A stretch of DNA of 64,000 nt from Acinetobacter sichuanensis (GCF_003024515.2 NZ_PYIX02000001.1:62001-126000), one strand, 5' to 3'. Shown: positions 19,042 through 28,870, numbered from the stretch's first letter. Made by a program: numbers and translations. The notes: generated by a model not told the origin, from the sequence alone.

Positions 19042-19070
19042 ATAATAGGGTGAATAAGTGAATGTGTCAA
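19042..19070 (-). promoter_or_regulatory. Strong sigma70-type promoter of the tandem tRNA-Glu genes
   Basis: Minus strand: TTGACA (19065-19070), a 17-bp spacer, then TATTAT (19042-19047), followed by a GC-rich discriminator ACGCCC. The -10 box ends 18 bp before the tRNA 5' end. The perfect -35 and the GC-rich discriminator are typical of stable-RNA promoters. Confidence 0.85.
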
Positions 19071-19172
19071 ACACTTTTCAGCAATAAAAAAGAAAAAATA
19101 ATTTGAATGTATAAATATAAAACAATATTTTGGGTTTTGGTTGAATTTGGCACAGTTTTGGGACTGTGTGAG

Positions 19173-20045
19173 CTAAAGTGCTTGAAGAATAGCTTGAATG
19201 ACAGCAGGATTTTGTAAATAACCAGCAATATTATGTGGGTGGTCAATAAATGTCCGAATGCGTTGATTTAGAATATGAGGTTCAAAATTAAAAGGTGCAT
19301 TGCTTAAAGGAAAAGCACTTAAAAAATCGTCTTGAGAATAAAAATTGAACCAATCACCCTGTAAAATTGTTGGGCGCAGAATAGGATGCAAAATTTTGGC
19401 TTGAATGACACGAAAAGCTAAGGGGGAAGCGAGAGTAATAAAACGTTGTATATTATATTTCGGATCAAGTCGTTGTAATAAATTATAGGCAATCACAGTG
19501 CCAAGTGAATGCGCAACAATAATATGTGGCTCATGTTCATCTAAACACTTTAGAACCCGTTGATGTACTTCTTGTAAAAAGTCTGCATTATCTAAATATA
19601 AATAAGTTTCAATCAGAAAACGATGAATCATACTTTCATGCAGTTGAGGGAAATGATTTAAAAGTAATACAAATTCTTTTAATGCACTGTCTTTGATCAT
19701 CTCTGATGCTAAATAGAGTTGTGTTTTAAGTGCAACAGGTTGTTGAGGAGAAAGTGTCGGAATAAATGTAGGAGGGTGAATAGAAAGTGTAGACGGCTTT
19801 TTAGCAAAATATGGGACATGAAAATTAAGCAAAAATTTAGGCAAGAGCATTTCTAAATCAAACTGATTACTCAAATGATGTGTGGTAATGAGATCGCCAT
19901 AAAATGCCAATTGAATATTTAATGGAGATTTGAGCGCAATCTGCTGAGCATTTATACCTTGCTGAAAAATATCACACCAATATCTTTGTAGGGATTGTGC
20001 TGTGTGGTTTTGTTGATTCATGCCATGAATAAAAATAATTTTCAT
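19173..20045 (-). CDS. Alpha/beta hydrolase (lipase/PGAP1-like), probably iron regulated
   Basis: 290 residues. The N-terminus is KIIFIHGMNQQ (oxyanion strand), the nucleophile elbow is IIVAHSLGTVIAYNLL, and a late histidine in FIDHPHNIAGYL could complete the triad. There is no signal peptide, so it is likely cytoplasmic. It lies alone between the permease terminator and the tRNA-Glu pair. A sequence matching the Fur consensus at 15 of 19 positions lies 34 bp upstream, suggesting iron control. No Shine-Dalgarno is evident before the ATG. Substrate unknown. Confidence 0.72.
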   Translation of the reverse strand: MKIIFIHGMNQQNHTAQSLQRYWCDIFQQGINAQQIALKSPLNIQLAFYGDLITTHHLSNQFDLEMLLPKFLLNFHVPYFAKKPSTLSIHPPTFIPTLSPQQPVALKTQLYLASEMIKDSALKEFVLLLNHFPQLHESMIHRFLIETYLYLDNADFLQEVHQRVLKCLDEHEPHIIVAHSLGTVIAYNLLQRLDPKYNIQRFITLASPLAFRVIQAKILHPILRPTILQGDWFNFYSQDDFLSAFPLSNAPFNFEPHILNQRIRTFIDHPHNIAGYLQNPAVIQAILQAL

Positions 20046-20078
20046 TAAAATTTTAAAAATGGTTTTTGTTTAATCCAA

Positions 20079-20097
20079 TATAACAATTGTCATTATC
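20079..20097 (-). promoter_or_regulatory. Putative Fur box upstream of alpha/beta hydrolase
   Basis: Read on the minus strand, GATAATGACAATTGTTATA matches the 19-bp Fur consensus (GATAATGATAATCATTATC) at 15 positions. It lies 34 bp before the hydrolase ATG and overlaps a possible -10 (TATATT). Binding is inferred. Confidence 0.6.
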
Positions 20098-20116
20098 ATT
20101 AGGGAATTTAAAACAT

Positions 20117-20141
20117 AAAAAAGTGCAGCTTACGCTACACT
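20117..20141 (-). terminator. Intrinsic terminator of the amino-acid permease gene
   Basis: On the minus strand AGTGTAGC pairs with GCTGCACT (one G-U) around a 4-nt loop and is followed by a T6 run. It lies 32 bp after the permease stop. Confidence 0.85.
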
Positions 20142-20173
20142 CTTTTAGGCTCATTACTTTTGTTTGGTTATTA

Positions 20174-21589
20174 TTATTCTGATTTATAAAAATAAGCATA
20201 ACTTGCATAACAACCTGCAATAAACACTAAACAACTGATAAAGCCAACATGCATTTCGGGGTCAAACACCATACTAATTCCTGTAATTAAACAGAAAATA
20301 AACCCTAAAATTGGAATAATAGGAAAGAAAGGTACGGAAAAAGCAAGATCAGATTTACGATGTCCTGATTTATACCATGTACGACGAAAATTAAATTGAC
20401 TCCAGCAAATACTCATCCACACAATTACCATTGTAAATGCTGCAATTCCTAATAGATTTTTAAAAATCTTTTCAGGTGCAAATTGCTCAGACAATAAGCC
20501 AGGCATTGCGCCTAACATGGTCACTAACACTGCAATATAGGGAATACCACGAGCATTTAATTTAGAAAATATAGCAGGGAGCTGTTTTTTTGCGGATAAC
20601 GACCACATCATGCGTGAAGCTGCAAATAAACCTGAGTTTGCTGCTGATAATAATGCCGTAATAATCACAAAACGAATAATATCTTCAGCATAAGGAATAC
20701 CAATATGCGTAAACACCGTAACGAATGGGCTACTACTAACACCTTCAGCATTTAAGCCTGCCAGTTCATGAGGAAGAAGTGCGCTAATTACAATGATTGT
20801 ACCCACGAAGAAAATTAACAAACGCCACAGTGCAGTATTAATCGCTTTAGGTACATTTTTTGCGGGATCTTTGGTTTCACCCGCTGCAACACCGATCAAC
20901 TCTGTACCAGAAAAGGCAAAATTAACAATTAACATTGTGGTAAAGATAGGAAACAAACCTTGTGGAAACCAGTCTCCTGCTGTCAAGTTGCTAAAAAGAG
21001 GTGCTGTGCTATAGCCGTCGTAATGAATGACGCCAAAAATAGCCAGTAAACCTAGCAGAATAAAAGCAACAACGGTCACTACTTTGATTAAAGAGAGCCA
21101 GAACTCAGATTCAGCAAACCAGCGTGTCGAACTCATGTTGAGTATAAGTACAATAGCTGCAAAAATAAGTGTCCATAACCACATAGAAACTTGTGGAAAC
21201 CATTCTTGCATCAATAAGGCGGCGGCGGTAAATTCGGTACCCAAAGTTGCTGACCATGTTAACCAGTACAGCCATGTCACAGTATAACCTGTTGCAGGAC
21301 CAATATATTTTTGAGCATAAGAGCCAAAAGAGCCTGACTCTGGCATGTGTACAGCAAGTTCGCCCAAACAGAGCATCACCATATAGGCAATAATACCACC
21401 CAAAATATAGGAGATAATGGCACCAATAGGACCCGCTTGAGCAATAACTTCACCAGAGCCTAGAAATAAGCCTGTGCCTATTGCACCACCTAGTGAAATC
21501 ATCACCAAATGTCGAGTACTCATTGCACGTTTTAATTGTGCAGAATCGTCCTGAGTTTGGTTGTCATTCTGAGTATGAGATGGCTGCAT
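20174..21589 (-). CDS. Amino-acid permease, APC superfamily (AAT type)
   Basis: 471 residues with about twelve transmembrane helices. The AAT-family signature near TM1 is MISLGGAIGTGLFLGSGEVIAQAGP, and the GELAVHMPESGSFGSYA and FSGTELIGVAAGE stretches are diagnostic of proton-driven amino-acid/polyamine permeases such as LysP, AroP, GabP and MmuP. The substrate cannot be assigned from sequence. It is monocistronic, with its own terminator, in the segment between the tRNA-Glu copies. Confidence 0.88.
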   Translation of the reverse strand: MQPSHTQNDNQTQDDSAQLKRAMSTRHLVMISLGGAIGTGLFLGSGEVIAQAGPIGAIISYILGGIIAYMVMLCLGELAVHMPESGSFGSYAQKYIGPATGYTVTWLYWLTWSATLGTEFTAAALLMQEWFPQVSMWLWTLIFAAIVLILNMSSTRWFAESEFWLSLIKVVTVVAFILLGLLAIFGVIHYDGYSTAPLFSNLTAGDWFPQGLFPIFTTMLIVNFAFSGTELIGVAAGETKDPAKNVPKAINTALWRLLIFFVGTIIVISALLPHELAGLNAEGVSSSPFVTVFTHIGIPYAEDIIRFVIITALLSAANSGLFAASRMMWSLSAKKQLPAIFSKLNARGIPYIAVLVTMLGAMPGLLSEQFAPEKIFKNLLGIAAFTMVIVWMSICWSQFNFRRTWYKSGHRKSDLAFSVPFFPIIPILGFIFCLITGISMVFDPEMHVGFISCLVFIAGCYASYAYFYKSE

Positions 21590-21800
21590 AAAAAGTAATG
21601 AAAGATAAATAGGAAGCGCAGTATTGTAGGTGTTATTGCGTTAGAGTTCAAAGCCGAACTGATAAATTCAGTGTAATTGTATAGATTGTTTGAACAATTA
21701 ATAAAGTTGGGTGTTAAAAAATAGACAAGATGAGATGCAAACAAAAAATGCTTGGAGTACTAGAAAAATTGAGATGAGTACATGAAATACTAAAAATAGA

Positions 21801-21876
21801 TGGCGACCCTACGGGGATTCGAACCCCGGTTACCGCCGTGAAAGGGCGATGTCCTAGGCCTCTAGACGATAGGGTC
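21801..21876 (-). tRNA. tRNA-Glu (UUC), copy 3, directly behind rnt
   Basis: Identical to the other two tRNA-Glu genes, including encoded CCA. It begins 20 bp after the rnt stop codon, so it can be read from the pyrC-rnt transcript, but a stable-RNA-type promoter is also embedded in the end of rnt. Confidence 0.97.
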
Positions 21877-21893
21877 GTTTAGAAGATGGCGCT

Positions 21894-21922
21894 ATCTTAT
21901 TGATCCGCCATCAAAGTGTCAA
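21894..21922 (-). promoter_or_regulatory. tRNA-Glu promoter embedded in the 3' end of rnt
   Basis: Minus strand: TTGACA (21917-21922) within codons near the rnt C-terminus, a 17-bp spacer, then TAAGAT (21894-21899) overlapping the rnt TAA stop, with discriminator AGCGCC. The -10 box ends 17 bp before the tRNA 5' end. The geometry matches the promoter of the tandem copies. Confidence 0.7.
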
Positions 21923-22556
21923 GTACATGAGGAGAGAGTTTGTTCAAAATATAGCAAAACAGTTCAGCAGTTTTTTGAGTGTCATATAAAGCAGAGTGTG
22001 CTTCTTTGCCATCAAATTCAATTCCTGCCTGAATACATGATTTTGCTAATACAGTTTGACCAAACATCACAGCACTCAAAGTGACTGTATCAAATACAGA
22101 AAAACTATGAAATGGATTTTGATTTTTAGTTCCTGTACGTGCAATGGCTGCTTTGAGGAAACCTAAATCAAAATGTGCATTATGTCCAACCAAAACTGCA
22201 TGCGTACATTGTTGTTGGCGACGAACTTCATTCACTGCTTTAAACATACGTTTTAATGCTGTTTTTTCGTCTTCAGCCATCGCAATACGCATAGGATTTG
22301 ATGGATCAATCCCAATAAAATCTAATGATCGACGGTCTAAATGAGCACCTTCAAAAGGATTAATGTGTGCGTGATGAGCCTCACCAGGCACAAATTTTCC
22401 TTCAGCATCATAAATAATTGGAATACACGCAATTTCAAGTAGAGCGTCTGTATCTGCATTAAAGCCTGCTGTTTCAACATCCACGACAACGGGTAAAAAA
22501 CCACGGAATCGTTGAGCAATTACAGGCTGTATTTCAGTTGTCACACTTTTCTCCAT
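21897..22556 (-). CDS. rnt: Ribonuclease T
   Basis: 219-residue DEDDh 3'-5' exoribonuclease. Exo I is [11 protein letters not shown] (D and E), Exo II is [10 protein letters not shown] and Exo III is [15 protein letters not shown]. The [19 protein letters not shown] stretch is characteristic of RNase T. The enzyme trims the 3' ends of tRNA and other stable RNAs and acts in CCA end turnover. Its start lies 16 bp inside the pyrC 3' end, indicating coupling. A tRNA-Glu gene follows immediately. Confidence 0.95.
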   Translation of the reverse strand: MEKSVTTEIQPVIAQRFRGFLPVVVDVETAGFNADTDALLEIACIPIIYDAEGKFVPGEAHHAHINPFEGAHLDRRSLDFIGIDPSNPMRIAMAEDEKTALKRMFKAVNEVRRQQQCTHAVLVGHNAHFDLGFLKAAIARTGTKNQNPFHSFSVFDTVTLSAVMFGQTVLAKSCIQAGIEFDGKEAHSALYDTQKTAELFCYILNKLSPHVLDTLMADQ

Positions 22557-23575
22557 TGAATGGTTTTACCCGCATATAATGGAATAATATTTTCACCATC
22601 TAAATAGTCTAAACTTTCAGGAATCACTTGGTCTTCTTTCACAAGGGTGATGGTTTTGGTGTTACGAGGAAGTCCGTAAAAATCAGCACCGAAATGACTT
22701 GCAAAACCTTCTAAACGCTCAATTTTACCAATTTGGTCAAATGCTTGAGCATAAAGTTCAATTGCTGTTGGCGCACTATAACAACCTGCACATCCACAAG
22801 CATTTTCTTTAGCATTTTTTGAATGCGGAGCACTATCAGTACCTAAGAAAAATTTAGGGTTACCGCTACTTGCAACTTCTAATAATGTTTGTTGGTGAAC
22901 TTGACGTTTTAGAATTGGTAAGCAATAAAAATGAGGCTTAATGCCACCCACTAACATGTCATTACGGTTAAATAATAAATGTTGTGGTGTGATGGTTGCA
23001 GCAACATTACGATCTTGTTCTAAGACAAAATGCGCAGCTTCACTGGTTGTGATGTGTTCCAATACCAATTTTAATTTTGGAAATTGTCTTAATAAAGGAA
23101 CTAAGACTTCATCTAAAAAGCGTTTTTCACGATCAAAAATATCAACATGGTTATGTGTAACTTCACCATGTAATAATAATGGGACTTGATGTTCTTCAAG
23201 CTGTTCAATAACGCCGTAAACCTTACGAATATCACTCACGCCATTATCTGAATTTGTCGTAGCGCCTGCTGGATAAAGTTTAATTGCATTGACATGGGTT
23301 GAATCTTTAATCTTTTTCACTTCAGAAGGTGCGGTTTGATCTGTAAAATACAGCACCATGCGTGGGTCAAAGTCCATGCCTTCAGGTACATGTGCCATGA
23401 TACGTTCACGATAAGCCAATGCTTCTTCAACTGTTTTTACAGGTGGAACAAGATTTGGCATACAAATCGCACGAGCAAATTGTTTTGCTAAATCAGGAAC
23501 AGTACGTTTTAATGCAAGACCATCTCTAAGATGAGCGTGCCAATCATCGGGCTGAAGAATAGTAATCGTGTTCAA
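22541..23575 (-). CDS. pyrC: Dihydroorotase
   Basis: 344 residues from the TTG at 23575, giving the standard N-terminus [19 protein letters not shown]; the frame extends 29 codons further but those residues do not fit the family. Metal ligands are visible: HAHLRD, the lysine in [16 protein letters not shown] that would be carboxylated, [15 protein letters not shown] and the aspartate in FLGTDSAPH. It catalyses the third step of pyrimidine synthesis (carbamoyl-aspartate to dihydroorotate). It is of the E. coli homodimeric type. It overlaps rnt by 16 bp. Confidence 0.93.
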   Translation of the reverse strand: MNTITILQPDDWHAHLRDGLALKRTVPDLAKQFARAICMPNLVPPVKTVEEALAYRERIMAHVPEGMDFDPRMVLYFTDQTAPSEVKKIKDSTHVNAIKLYPAGATTNSDNGVSDIRKVYGVIEQLEEHQVPLLLHGEVTHNHVDIFDREKRFLDEVLVPLLRQFPKLKLVLEHITTSEAAHFVLEQDRNVAATITPQHLLFNRNDMLVGGIKPHFYCLPILKRQVHQQTLLEVASSGNPKFFLGTDSAPHSKNAKENACGCAGCYSAPTAIELYAQAFDQIGKIERLEGFASHFGADFYGLPRNTKTITLVKEDQVIPESLDYLDGENIIPLYAGKTIQWRKV

Positions 23576-24114
23576 GGCAGTTCTTACTGAAAAATAAAGT
23601 AGATGATAATCCATTCCAACAAAAATGGTAACCGCTATTTTTCGCTTGCTAAATCTTTGCACATATTCTATAGATTGAATTGGTGTTTTTTTAGCAATAT
23701 TTATTTCTATTTTAAAATTAAATGTTTATTCTTTATACAATACTTTAAAATAGTCAGAAAATAGCAGGGGAAAAATAAATACTTTGATTTAATGTAGGAT
23801 AATCAAATAAATATTTTCTATTGAGTAAAGAGTCGGCTTATTTTAAAAAAACGCAATAAAATTACACTTTCCTTTTGATAAAGTGTTAAATTTGTCACGT
23901 TTTTTGATGCAAATATATTTTGAGTGAATAAATTAATCTTTTTAATGATTGGTATATTTAACGAGCTGATATTCAAAAATAATTTATTGGTTTTACTTTG
24001 GGTAAAGTATATTGTGTTGATAGGGTTATGATAAAAAGCATATCGGTTAGACTAAAAAATTTAGATAACGATTTGTTTTTTAATATTTAAAATGAGATGA
24101 ATAGAGAGTAGAAA
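23576..24114. other. 539-bp AT-rich divergent intergenic region
   Basis: Separates pyrC (minus) from the L,D-transpeptidase gene (plus) and must hold both promoters. I see no credible gene. A small hairpin (ACACTTT at 23864-23870 with AAAGTGT at 23880-23886) is the only clear structure. Confidence 0.5.
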
Positions 24115-25146
24115 ATGCGCAAAAGTGTGCCATTCATCATGTTGTTTGCATGTGTCACGATTTTTAATACATCAATTTATGCGACAACAAGCAAAGCTGC
24201 GAATGATGATAAAAAAATAGCTCAAGTTGCATCTGCACCATCCGTTAGTTGGGATAAAGAGTCCATAAATAAAGCTGTGTGGTCTGCTCAATTAGCACGT
24301 GGACAGTATCCTGCTTATGCACGAGCACAAGTCATGCTCAATAATTTACATGCTTCTCCTGGTCCAATTGATGCAAAAAGTGGTAAAAATTTCTTGAAAG
24401 CAATTTCTGCTTACCAACAAATGAATGGTCTAGAAATTACAGGAGTTTTAAATCAAAGCACATGGAATAGTTTGGTTGCTCAGCAAACACAACCTGCCTT
24501 TACTGAATATACGATTACAGCACAGGACTTAAAAGGTCCTTATGCGAAAAGTATTCCACGTAATTATGCTTTACAAGCGAAAATGAAAGGCTTGTATTAC
24601 ACACGTATTACTGAAATGTTAGGCGAAAAATTTCATATTGATGAAGAGTTTTTAAAACAAATAAATCCTAAAGTAAATTTTAATAAAGCAGGTCAGAAAA
24701 TTATTGTACCGAATGTACGTAATGATTTATCTGCGGATATTACTTTGATTGTGGCACATAAAGGCGCACGCCAATTATATTTGTTTAATCATTTAAATCA
24801 ATTGGTTGGATCTTTCCCTGCAACCATTGGTGGTGCTGATACGCCTTCGCCTAAAGGTACACATAAAGTCGTAAAAGTCGCAGCAAATCCTTATTATGGT
24901 TATTCACCAAAGAATTTTGTACAAGGCGGTAATAAGAAACCTTTAACATTACCACCTGGTCCAAATGGTCCTGTGGGTAATATGTGGATTGCTTTAAGTA
25001 AGCCGTCTTTTGGTATTCATGGCACACCAAATCCATCTTTAATTTCGAAAACAGCATCACATGGTTGTATTCGCTTGACCAATTGGGATGCGAATGATTT
25101 AGGGCGTAAAGTTCAAGAAGGCGCTGTAGTAAAATTTTTAGAGTGA
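24115..25146 (+). CDS. Periplasmic L,D-transpeptidase (YkuD) with peptidoglycan-binding domain
   Basis: 343 residues. A signal peptide (about residues 1-24, ending IYA) exports it. Residues 45-125 resemble a peptidoglycan-binding_1 domain (GPIDAKSGKNFLKAISAYQQMNGLE). A LysM-like segment is followed by the YkuD domain from about 215, with the active-site motif SHGCIRLTN (nucleophile Cys) and GIHGTP. Such enzymes make 3-3 crosslinks or attach proteins or D-amino acids to peptidoglycan. It is monocistronic with a strong terminator. Which named Acinetobacter Ldt it equals is not decided here. Confidence 0.9.
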   Translation: MRKSVPFIMLFACVTIFNTSIYATTSKAANDDKKIAQVASAPSVSWDKESINKAVWSAQLARGQYPAYARAQVMLNNLHASPGPIDAKSGKNFLKAISAYQQMNGLEITGVLNQSTWNSLVAQQTQPAFTEYTITAQDLKGPYAKSIPRNYALQAKMKGLYYTRITEMLGEKFHIDEEFLKQINPKVNFNKAGQKIIVPNVRNDLSADITLIVAHKGARQLYLFNHLNQLVGSFPATIGGADTPSPKGTHKVVKVAANPYYGYSPKNFVQGGNKKPLTLPPGPNGPVGNMWIALSKPSFGIHGTPNPSLISKTASHGCIRLTNWDANDLGRKVQEGAVVKFLE

Positions 25147-25173
25147 TTTTAGCCGTTAAAATTTTTTGTTTAT

Positions 25174-25204
25174 AAATAGAGGTATTTTATACCTCTATTT
25201 TTAT
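25174..25204 (+). terminator. Intrinsic terminator of the L,D-transpeptidase gene
   Basis: Perfect 12-bp stem (25174-25185 with 25189-25200), 3-nt loop, then a T-rich tail; located 28 bp after the stop. Confidence 0.9.
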
Positions 25205-25428
25205 TTTAAACTTATTATTTAATTATATTAAAATATTTATTTATTATTTATTTAATATTATTGTGATTTAAACCGCTTAAATATAATAAAAATGTGATTT
25301 ATTTTATTTTTATAAAGTTGGAATTAATTATTTCATTGCATTATTTATAATGTTAATCTTGTTGAGGTTTTATTTATTTTTAAAAATAAACTTTAAAATA
25401 ATGGAATGTAAAAGTAAGTAGTAAATAG

Positions 25429-26733
25429 ATGAATAGTAAAATAGAAGATGAACCCGAAATCCAAGAACTAGAAAGGCAGCGAAAAGAATACGAGTGCTTA
25501 CTCGAAAATCAATCAAAAAGTATGTCATCACTTTTTTCAAAATCATTAGAGGCTAAATTTTGGAAAGATCGTGAAGACAGATTAACTAAATTAATTGTAC
25601 GGGCATTTTTTCCAGCCACCATTTTCTATTTTTTATTTGAACTGATTAGTTTACCCATTAACTATTTTACGACTGAGGTGATGTATCGTAAACATGATGT
25701 TCTGATGACGCTTATTTCATATAGCACAGGGTGGATTGCATTATTAACGGTTTATTTAATGGCAAAGCATCCTGTATGGAAAGTTTATTATCGTCATGTT
25801 GTTATGACTGTCATTATGATCGGTTTGAGTATTGTACAAATTGTTTTATTTTCAACTCAATCAGGATCTATGACATGGCGAGGCACATTAATTATCATTT
25901 TTGCATTAATGTTTGCTTATATTTGTTCAGGTATACGTCCGCGATATACTTTTATCGCAGGTATGATGTCCGCACTCATAACATGTTTAGTGTTATGGAT
26001 AACAGGGAAATATGTACCACAATGGGTATTATTTAATGTCTTAGTCTTAGGAAATTTAGTCGGTTTAGGTCTTGCAGTTTTAACCATTTCAACAGAAAGA
26101 ATCCGTTTTTTGCAGTCGCTTATTATTGATCTTGATAAAAAAATATATGCTGCTTTAAATCAGCATTTAGTACGGTTAAGTCATCAAGATACTTTAACAT
26201 TACTCGATAATCGTAGAAGTTTTGAACAGAAATTTTCACAAAGTTTATATCGTGCAAAAGATAAACAACAACCTTTGGCATTATTATTTATAGATGTCGA
26301 TTTTTTTAAGTTATTTAATGATTATTATGGGCACCAACAAGGAGATATGGCTTTAATCTCTGTAGCTGAAGTATTAAAAAAGAATATTCAAGACGATGAT
26401 ATTGCAATTCGTTATGGTGGAGAGGAGTTTATTATTTTATTAAATAATAGTTCTTATGAAGCCGCGATTAAAGTTGCAAAAAAATTACTTGAGGATATGT
26501 ATAAACAAAAAATTCCACATGAGCATTCTAAAATTTCCAAATATTTAACGATCAGTATTGGTTTAACGGTTTATTTAGGAAATGAGCATATTTTAGAAAA
26601 AGAGCTTTTAAATATCGCGGATAATGCCTTATATCAAGCCAAAAAACAGGGGCGCAATCAGTATATTTTTATGCCTACCAATACCAATATGCATGATATA
26701 GATGTCAATAAAAACCCAGTTAAAAACTCATAG
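25429..26733 (+). CDS. Membrane-bound diguanylate cyclase (GGDEF)
   Basis: 434 residues. A short coiled N-terminus (residues 1-45) precedes about six transmembrane helices (60-225), then a short helical linker and a GGDEF domain. The active-site motif is RYGGEEF (a functional variant), and LFIDVDFFKLFNDYYGHQQGD carries the metal- and substrate-binding residues. The inhibitory I-site is absent because RxxD is replaced by QDDD, so product inhibition by c-di-GMP is probably weak. It should make c-di-GMP at the inner membrane in response to an unknown signal. It appears monocistronic. Confidence 0.9.
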   Translation: MNSKIEDEPEIQELERQRKEYECLLENQSKSMSSLFSKSLEAKFWKDREDRLTKLIVRAFFPATIFYFLFELISLPINYFTTEVMYRKHDVLMTLISYSTGWIALLTVYLMAKHPVWKVYYRHVVMTVIMIGLSIVQIVLFSTQSGSMTWRGTLIIIFALMFAYICSGIRPRYTFIAGMMSALITCLVLWITGKYVPQWVLFNVLVLGNLVGLGLAVLTISTERIRFLQSLIIDLDKKIYAALNQHLVRLSHQDTLTLLDNRRSFEQKFSQSLYRAKDKQQPLALLFIDVDFFKLFNDYYGHQQGDMALISVAEVLKKNIQDDDIAIRYGGEEFIILLNNSSYEAAIKVAKKLLEDMYKQKIPHEHSKISKYLTISIGLTVYLGNEHILEKELLNIADNALYQAKKQGRNQYIFMPTNTNMHDIDVNKNPVKNS

Positions 26734-26822
26734 CTGAATTCTGTATTGTATTCATCCGTATTCGCATAGTCAGTGATCGCGCAAAGGGTTATTATAGCTG
26801 CATTATTGCATTGGAATGAATT

Positions 26823-27890
26823 ATGAAAATTGTTGCAGATGAAAATCTAGCATTTACTGAATACTTTTTTTCAGAATACGGGGAAATTCATCAAGCAGCA
26901 GGGCGTACTTTGACCCATGATGATGTCAAAGAGAGTGATGTTTTATTAGTGCGTTCAGTGACCAAAGTTAATGAAGCATTGATTGGAAATACAGCGCTGC
27001 AATTTGTAGGTAGTGCAACGATTGGTACAGATCATTTAGATATTGAGGCTTTAGAAAAACATCAAATTGCTTGGTCAAATGCAGCAGGTTGTAATGCTCA
27101 AGCTGTTGCAGAATATGTGATTACGGCATTATTACATTTAAATGTGAGTTTAATTGATCAAAATAAGACATTTACTTTAGGGATTATTGGACTTGGTAAT
27201 GTAGGTTCACGTTTGGCTTATATGGCAACTTTACTTGGTTGGCATGTGATTGGTTATGATCCATTTGTAAAATGTAATTATATTCAACAAGTTGAATTAG
27301 AAAGATTATTAAAAACAGCCGATGCAATTACCACGCATGTTCCACTCACCAAAGCAGGTGAGCATCCAACCTATCATTTGATTAATGCTGAAGCATTAGC
27401 AATGATGAAACCTGAAGCAATTTTAATTAATTCAGCACGTGGCGCTGTCGTAGAAGAAGCAGCCTTAATCCAAGATATTCAACAGACGCAACGCCGTGTC
27501 GTGCTAGATGTATTTGAACATGAGCCTGAGATTTCTCAGCAATTATTAGACTTAATCAGCATCGTCACCCCACACATTGCAGGTTATAGTTTTGAGGGTA
27601 AGGCACGCGGTACACAAATGATCTATGAGGCATTTTGTAAAACGTTTGATTATGCTGCACACAAAAAATTTGAGAGCCAACTGCCTGCATGTGAACAATA
27701 TTTTTATGGCAATAATATTAAGCAAACATTGAAAAAGTATCTTACAGAAATTTATGACATTCAACGTGATGATGATAATTTAAGAGCTTGTTTAAAAGAT
27801 GGTAAAGTAGATCAAAAAGCCTTTGATTATCTTAGAAAAACCTATCCTTTACGTCGTGAATGGGCTGCACACGGGGGACCTAAAGCATGA
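26823..27890 (+). CDS. pdxB: Erythronate-4-phosphate dehydrogenase
   Basis: 355-residue D-isomer-specific 2-hydroxyacid dehydrogenase beginning MKIVADENLAFTEYFF, the PdxB N-terminus. The NAD-binding motif GIIGLGNVGSRLA is followed by the catalytic arginine in NSARGAVV, and the catalytic histidine lies in VTPHIAGYS. The C-terminal PdxB dimerisation domain is present. It performs the second step of the DXP-dependent pyridoxal-phosphate pathway. Its stop overlaps the epmA start in an ATGA junction, so the two are an operon. Confidence 0.95.
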   Translation: MKIVADENLAFTEYFFSEYGEIHQAAGRTLTHDDVKESDVLLVRSVTKVNEALIGNTALQFVGSATIGTDHLDIEALEKHQIAWSNAAGCNAQAVAEYVITALLHLNVSLIDQNKTFTLGIIGLGNVGSRLAYMATLLGWHVIGYDPFVKCNYIQQVELERLLKTADAITTHVPLTKAGEHPTYHLINAEALAMMKPEAILINSARGAVVEEAALIQDIQQTQRRVVLDVFEHEPEISQQLLDLISIVTPHIAGYSFEGKARGTQMIYEAFCKTFDYAAHKKFESQLPACEQYFYGNNIKQTLKKYLTEIYDIQRDDDNLRACLKDGKVDQKAFDYLRKTYPLRREWAAHGGPKA

Positions 27891-28870
27891 GTGATTATAA
27901 AGTGAATTATCAGCCGACATGTGATATTCAAGCACTGAAAGCCCGTGCCAAAATGTATAGCCAAATTCGTCAGTTTTTTGCTGAACGAGATGTATTGGAA
28001 GTTGAAACGCCTGTGCTTTCTCAAGCGGGTGTGACTGATGTGCATTTGGCTTCTGTGCAAGCGCAACGTCATGTACAAGGTAAAAAGCAAACGCATTATT
28101 TACAGACTTCGCCTGAATTTGCCATGAAGCGTTTGCTCGCAAGTGGCAGTGGTGCGATTTATCAGATTTGTAAAGTGTTCCGTGACGATGAACATGGGCG
28201 GAAGCACAACAGTGAATTTACCATGTTGGAATGGTATCGACCTGCTTTTTCACTGAAAGATTTGATGCTTGAAGTGACTGATTTGTTGAATGTAGTTTTG
28301 GCACAGCGTTTCGGTGAAGTTCGCCCAACCATTTACAGTTATAAGCATGCATTTATGGATCGTTTGGATTTAAATCCCTTGCAAGCGACTTTGGCAGAAT
28401 TGAAAGATGCTTGTCGCCGTGTTGGTTTAAATCTGGATTTGGGTGATGATCGTTTAGGGTATATCGACCTGTTATTTTCACACATGGTTGAGCCAAGTTT
28501 AGGTTTTGATACACCTGTGTTTTTAACCGATTTTCCACCTGAGTTGGCTTCTCTTGCTAAGACACGTGTTGATGAAGATGGTGAATTGGTTGCGGCTCGT
28601 TTTGAGTTGTATATTGAAGGTTTAGAGCTTGCCAATGCTTATGATGAGTTGATTGATGCTGATGTGTTACGTGGGCGTTTTGAGGCGGATAATGCTGAGC
28701 GTGAAAAACTCGGTTTGCATGTGATGCCGATAGATGAATACTTACTTGCAGCTTTGCCGAATATGCCTGAATGCTCAGGAATTGCTTTGGGAATAGATCG
28801 TCTATTGATGGTGGTGCAAAATCAAATGAAGCTGGAAAAAGTGGTGAGTTTTACTGCGGATGTGTCGTGA
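27887..28870 (+). CDS. epmA: EF-P lysine lysyltransferase EpmA
   Basis: 327 residues, the size of E. coli EpmA (325). It is a class II aminoacyl-tRNA-synthetase core related to LysS without the anticodon-binding domain: motif 2 around FRDDEHGRKHNSEFTMLEWY and motif 3 in SGIALGIDRLLMV. EpmA attaches beta-lysine to elongation factor P, which relieves ribosome stalling at polyproline. It is coupled to pdxB by a 4-bp overlap. Its last 12 codons are repeated in diverged form at 30061. Confidence 0.95.
   Translation: MSDYKVNYQPTCDIQALKARAKMYSQIRQFFAERDVLEVETPVLSQAGVTDVHLASVQAQRHVQGKKQTHYLQTSPEFAMKRLLASGSGAIYQICKVFRDDEHGRKHNSEFTMLEWYRPAFSLKDLMLEVTDLLNVVLAQRFGEVRPTIYSYKHAFMDRLDLNPLQATLAELKDACRRVGLNLDLGDDRLGYIDLLFSHMVEPSLGFDTPVFLTDFPPELASLAKTRVDEDGELVAARFELYIEGLELANAYDELIDADVLRGRFEADNAEREKLGLHVMPIDEYLLAALPNMPECSGIALGIDRLLMVVQNQMKLEKVVSFTADVS

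Noticed and set aside
18711..19074. Two short frames running through the tRNA-Glu genes
   Set aside because: They share the same peptide because they translate the identical tRNA sequences; not coding.
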